Shown here piece by piece: positions 7,332 to 10,192 of a stretch of DNA of 10,192 nt (positions within the stretch are counted from its first letter, which is position 1; the number at the start of each line of letters is the position of its first letter). The notes under the pieces were generated by a model. It did not search any database, was not told where the DNA came from, and was given only the letters and a program-made list of their open reading frames with translations. This stretch comes from an uncultured Sphingobacteriales bacterium (GTDB lineage Bacteria > Bacteroidota > Bacteroidia > Chitinophagales > Chitinophagaceae): NCBI GenBank assembly GCA_946887085.1, contig CAMPKG010000101.1, positions 1 to 10,192 on the forward strand, written 5' to 3'. A program made the position numbers and the translations under genes.

Positions 7332-7616
7332 ATGAAAAAGCTATTTGTACTCGGCCTGGTAACCCTGTCTTTCGCGGCCTGCAAAAAACATGACTCAGAC
7401 CGCCATTGCTGGACTTGTCATAACACAAAAACGTGGACCGACGACAGATTGGTGTCAACAACTACCACAGATACCGTAAAACTGTGTGATATGACACCAG
7501 ACGAGATACATGTGTATGAAGACCGTTATAAAACGCGTCAACTGCTGGATACCGTATACAGCGACAGGCATTGCTTTGAAGAACCGGATAAAGAACCGGT
7601 ATCCTTTGATAAATAA
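7332..7616 (+). CDS. Small four-cysteine lipoprotein
   Basis: 94 residues. The sequence begins MKKLFVLGLV and the signal ends SFAAC with C17 as the lipidation site, followed by KKHDSD. This is a typical Bacteroidetes lipoprotein start, and the charged residues after the cysteine would be compatible with export to the surface. The mature part holds C26-W-T-C29-H, C52 and C81, with a threonine-rich stretch between (VSTTTTDT). C26/C29/H30 literally matches the CXXCH haem-c motif. With C52 and C81 also present, paired disulphides or a metal knuckle are equally possible. Small lipoproteins with a CxxC, a T-rich run and further cysteines are familiar in this phylum but have no known function. I chose the ATG at 7332 because it places the signal peptide at the N-terminus. 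An upstream in-frame TTG at 7272 would add 20 residues and spoil it. A terminator follows directly. Confidence 0.8.
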   Translation: MKKLFVLGLVTLSFAACKKHDSDRHCWTCHNTKTWTDDRLVSTTTTDTVKLCDMTPDEIHVYEDRYKTRQLLDTVYSDRHCFEEPDKEPVSFDK

Positions 7617-7648
7617 TTGAAGCACCGGGAGGTGCTTTTTTATTTTTG
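7617..7648 (+). promoter_or_regulatory. Candidate Bacteroidetes promoter for the META-domain gene, overlapping a terminator
   Basis: TATTTTTG at 7641-7648 matches the Bacteroidetes -7 element TAnnTTTG exactly. A TTG at 7617-7619 lies 21 bases upstream, close to the expected position of the -33 element. Transcription would start about 50-60 bases before the ATG at 7709. The -7 element lies inside the T-tract of the preceding terminator, so a chance match in T-rich sequence cannot be excluded. Confidence 0.35.
7620..7647 (+). terminator. Rho-independent terminator after the lipoprotein gene
   Basis: AAGCACC-GGGA-GGTGCTT forms a seven-base-pair stem with a four-base loop and is followed by TTTTTATTTTT. 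It begins four bases after the stop codon of the 94-residue lipoprotein. The stem has four GC pairs and the T-tract is long, so this is a convincing intrinsic terminator that makes the lipoprotein gene a single-gene unit. Confidence 0.85.
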
Positions 7649-7708
7649 ACTCCATATTATTTAGTCGAATCATTACTTTCAATATAAACAGAACCAAAAA
7701 CTTATCTC

Positions 7709-8146
7709 ATGCGTTTAGCTGCACTTATGTTTGTTTCATTTGCTATTACAATTCCTTTCACAACAAATGCCGATATCAAGGGAAAGAAAAAAGCCCCTGC
7801 GAAGAAAAAAACAGAATTGACAGATACTTACTGGCGGCTTTGTGAGATGAATGGCAAAAAACTAGAGGCAACCGGCAGTAACACGGACGCGTACATATAT
7901 CTTAAAGACAAAAAAGATGAATTGATAGGCTTTACCGGCTGTAATAACATCAGCGGTGAGTTTGAAGACGGCAAATATAACGCTATCGGGTTTGAAGCAG
8001 TGTCTACTGAAAAGGCATGCCCCGGTATTGAAACCGAAACCTACCTCATGGACGCGCTGAAAAAGGCAAACCGGTATATGATAAACGGGGAGAACATGTT
8101 GCTATATAACGACAACGTTGTACTGGCGATCTTCGAGGCTAAATAG
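7709..8146 (+). CDS. META-domain (HslJ-like) secreted protein
   Basis: 145 residues. An N-terminal hydrophobic run (residues 3-20) ending TTNA is a probable signal peptide, followed by a lysine-rich linker (residues 24-35). Residues ~38-143 fit the META domain as found in HslJ-type proteins: an opening YWRLCEMNGK, the core FTGCNNISGEF (75-85) and STEKACPG (99-106). The last corresponds to the family's Thr-x-x-Ala-Cys segment. C78 and C104 are the cysteines typical of this core. META proteins are small beta-structured envelope proteins; HslJ is associated with heat induction and novobiocin resistance in E. coli, but no enzymatic activity is established. The length is normal for the family. recQ starts 32 bases downstream on the same strand with no terminator between, so the two may be co-transcribed, though no functional link is apparent. 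Confidence 0.85.
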   Translation: MRLAALMFVSFAITIPFTTNADIKGKKKAPAKKKTELTDTYWRLCEMNGKKLEATGSNTDAYIYLKDKKDELIGFTGCNNISGEFEDGKYNAIGFEAVSTEKACPGIETETYLMDALKKANRYMINGENMLLYNDNVVLAIFEAK

Positions 8147-8178
8147 ACAAACCATTAAGGACGGGTAGAACCATTCAG

Positions 8179-10192
8179 ATGAACAAAGTAAACAGGCAGG
8201 TTTTATTACAAGCATTACAACACTATTTCGGCTACAACGAATTTCGCCCAAACCAGGAACAAATAATCGAAGCTGTCGTAAACGGCAATGATGTTTTAGC
8301 CATCATGCCAACAGGCGGCGGAAAGTCCATCTGCTTCCAGCTTCCCGCGCTACTGCTACCCGGTGTCACTATCGTCATTTCGCCGCTCATTGCGTTGATG
8401 AAGGACCAGGTGGATAACCTGCATGCGAACGGCATCAGGGCGGCCTTTCTCAATTCAACTCAATCTCCTGATGAGCAGCAGCAGATACTGTCGCTGGTAA
8501 AAAAAGGTGAGATAAAACTGCTATACCTGGCGCCCGAACGGCTCTTCAGCAGCACCCAGTTCATCAGCTTTCTTTCCTCATTATCGTGCTCGCTGATAGC
8601 TATTGACGAAGCACATTGCATTTCGCAATGGGGTCATGATTTCAGGCCCGAATACCTGCAGCTGGCAGCTTTAAAAAAGAATTTTCCGGGCACACCGGTA
8701 ATAGCACTCACCGCCAGTGCCGACGAGATCACGCAAAAAGACATTCTCGACAAACTACAGCTGAATAACGCCGCGAAATTCATTTCGAGTTTCAACAGGC
8801 CCAATATCAGTTATTACATCCGGCCAAAACGTAAGGCAATAGAACAACTCTCCGATTACGTTGACAGGCACAAAGATGACAGCGGCATAGTATATACACT
8901 TTCGCGTGCCAGCACGGAAAACATAGTGGAAAAGCTCTCGAATATGGGCTATTTGGCAAAACACTATCACGCCGGCATGGCCAGCGCCGAAAGATCGCGT
9001 GTGCAGGAAGCTTTCCAGCGCGATGAGGTAAAGATCATCGTGGCCACTATAGCCTTTGGCATGGGTATCGACAAACCCAATGTCCGGTACGTGATACATT
9101 ATGACGTACCCAAGAATATGGAAGGGTACTACCAGGAAACGGGGCGTGCAGGACGTGACGGACTCAGAAGCGACGCCATACTTTTCTATTCCTCCGGAGA
9201 TGTAATGAAACTCCTGCGTTTTATCGCAATCGACGAGAACCCGCAACAGACGGCGGTAATGAAGAAGAAGCTGTTCCAGATGAAGGAATTTGCCGAATCG
9301 GAGAGCTGCAGGCGTCAATACATCCTCAATTATTTCGGAGAACGTGCCCCCGCTTACTGCGGCAGTTGCGATTTTTGCCTCAGCAATCTTGAACAACGCG
9401 ATGGAACGATCGAAGCACAGAAATTTTTATCGGCCATCGTACGCACAGGGGAAAAATTCGGCGTTGACTACCTCATAGATTTTCTGCGCGGTTCGCAAAG
9501 CGCAAAGATCGTGGATGCACACAGGGAACTAAAGACCTATGGCATTGGCAAAGACCTGAAGAAAGAAGAATGGCAAACCATTGCACGGCAGCTTACACAG
9601 CAGCGGTTGGTAGACCTTGCAGATGGTCTTTATCCAACGTTGAAACTTAACGATGCTAGCAGGCGCATATTGCACGACGGTCAAAAGGTGACGCTTGTAC
9701 TCAAGAAGGCAAAAGAAGAGGCTGCTATCACCGATACACCGGCGCACTATGCAGAGCTCCTGAAACAACTTAAAGCGACGAGGCTGGATATTGCCGAGCA
9801 GGAAAATGTACCGCCGTATATCATTGTAGGTGACAATACGCTACTTGAAATAGCAACCTATCTGCCACAAAGCTTCGAAGAACTGCGAAAGATATCCGGC
9901 TTTGGCGATTACAAAATTTCAAAGTACGGAGCAGCATTCCTTCAACCCACAAAATCCTTCGCAAAGGCCAACAACCTCGAAAGCCGTATTGATCTGAAAA
10001 CGCCAAAACGTGAACGGGCTCCCAGGACGGCGAAACCAACTACAAGCAGCACACAGCGGGCCACGCTCGAATTGTTTAAGGAGGGTGTTGACATCACCGA
10101 TATCGCTACAAAGCGGGGATTAGCCATTAGCTCAATTGAAACACACCTGGCACCTTTTGTAGTTACAGGAGAACTAACCGCAACCGATGAAG
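8179..10192 (+). CDS. recQ: ATP-dependent DNA helicase RecQ (3' end beyond window)
   Basis: RecQ unwinds DNA 3' to 5' using ATP in recombination and replication-fork repair. 671 residues are visible before the right edge, with no stop codon reached, so the C-terminus is missing. Visible in order: motif 0 around FRPNQ (22-26); Walker A PTGGGKS (44-50); DEAH (143-146) followed by QWGHDFRPEY (150-159), the aromatic-rich loop typical of RecQ; LTAS (177-180); a second helicase lobe with ATIAFGMGIDKP (289-300) and QETGRAGRDG (319-328), the arginine-finger motif; a zinc site C377, C394, C397, C400; an RQC winged-helix region at ~405-515; an HRDC domain at ~518-595; a basic linker; and a helix-turn-helix at ~626-665 as in the longer RecQ proteins of Bacteroidetes. 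The ATG at 8179 puts motif 0 at the normal distance from the N-terminus. All key residues are present, so it should be active. Confidence 0.97.
   Translation, partial: MNKVNRQVLLQALQHYFGYNEFRPNQEQIIEAVVNGNDVLAIMPTGGGKSICFQLPALLLPGVTIVISPLIALMKDQVDNLHANGIRAAFLNSTQSPDEQQQILSLVKKGEIKLLYLAPERLFSSTQFISFLSSLSCSLIAIDEAHCISQWGHDFRPEYLQLAALKKNFPGTPVIALTASADEITQKDILDKLQLNNAAKFISSFNRPNISYYIRPKRKAIEQLSDYVDRHKDDSGIVYTLSRASTENIVEKLSNMGYLAKHYHAGMASAERSRVQEAFQRDEVKIIVATIAFGMGIDKPNVRYVIHYDVPKNMEGYYQETGRAGRDGLRSDAILFYSSGDVMKLLRFIAIDENPQQTAVMKKKLFQMKEFAESESCRRQYILNYFGERAPAYCGSCDFCLSNLEQRDGTIEAQKFLSAIVRTGEKFGVDYLIDFLRGSQSAKIVDAHRELKTYGIGKDLKKEEWQTIARQLTQQRLVDLADGLYPTLKLNDASRRILHDGQKVTLVLKKAKEEAAITDTPAHYAELLKQLKATRLDIAEQENVPPYIIVGDNTLLEIATYLPQSFEELRKISGFGDYKISKYGAAFLQPTKSFAKANNLESRIDLKTPKRERAPRTAKPTTSSTQRATLELFKEGVDITDIATKRGLAISSIETHLAPFVVTGELTATDE

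Noticed and set aside
7222..7461. 79-codon minus-strand open frame across the divergent intergenic region
   Set aside because: It overlaps the start of the lipoprotein gene antisense, has no convincing N-terminus or domain, and would remove the space needed for the divergent promoters.
8156..8161. TAAGGA as a Shine-Dalgarno sequence for recQ
   Set aside because: It stands 17 bases before the ATG, too far for normal pairing with the ribosome, and Bacteroidetes genes rarely rely on this element.
8755..9396. 213-codon open frame on the minus strand inside recQ
   Set aside because: It lies entirely antisense to the conserved helicase, zinc and RQC regions of RecQ, has no recognisable motif, and is explained by the codon composition of recQ.

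Overview
The window most likely comes from a Bacteroidota (Bacteroidetes) chromosome, probably a Chitinophaga-like or Sphingobacterium-like relative. This is inferred from protein style, not from a database search. The pointers are outer-membrane Omp85 proteins fused to periplasmic enzyme-like domains, a small lipoprotein whose signal ends SFAAC followed by KK, a META/HslJ-type secreted protein, a RecQ with an extra C-terminal helix-turn-helix, and weak or absent Shine-Dalgarno sequences. No tRNA, rRNA, CRISPR array, insertion sequence or phage gene is visible.

Left part, 1-7200, all genes on the minus strand. In order of transcription they are: a small secreted protein of unknown function (7200-6763); a 1209-residue purple-acid-phosphatase-like/Omp85 fusion (6511-2882); an 870-residue paralogue that lacks the phosphatase (2869-257), only 12 bases downstream and so very likely in the same operon; and, cut by the left edge, the first 17 codons of another protein with a signal-peptide-like start (52-1). 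The two large proteins share a central domain and an Omp85 barrel, so they look like an old tandem duplication.

The most interesting point is that shared central domain. In the 870-residue protein it carries a lysine strand (LRSVDK), a GDWGRHEDQW segment and a PRDRDQ segment. Their order and spacing resemble the nucleotide-binding lysine, catalytic loop and metal-binding aspartate of HipA/PI4K/Fam20-type atypical kinases. In the phosphatase-bearing partner the same positions have changed (K to R, H to N, D to N, DRD to NPS), while all seven metal ligands of the phosphatase are intact. The pair therefore looks like an outer-membrane-anchored phosphatase with a decayed kinase-like domain, next to an outer-membrane-anchored protein with an intact kinase-like domain. 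Enzymatic activity is inference.

Right part, 7332-10192, all genes on the plus strand. A 94-residue lipoprotein with four cysteines is followed by a clear rho-independent terminator. A Bacteroidetes-type promoter candidate overlaps that terminator and precedes a META-domain protein (7709-8146). Thirty-two bases later begins recQ, an ATP-dependent DNA helicase that runs off the right edge with 671 residues visible. The 7201-7331 gap separates the two divergent halves.
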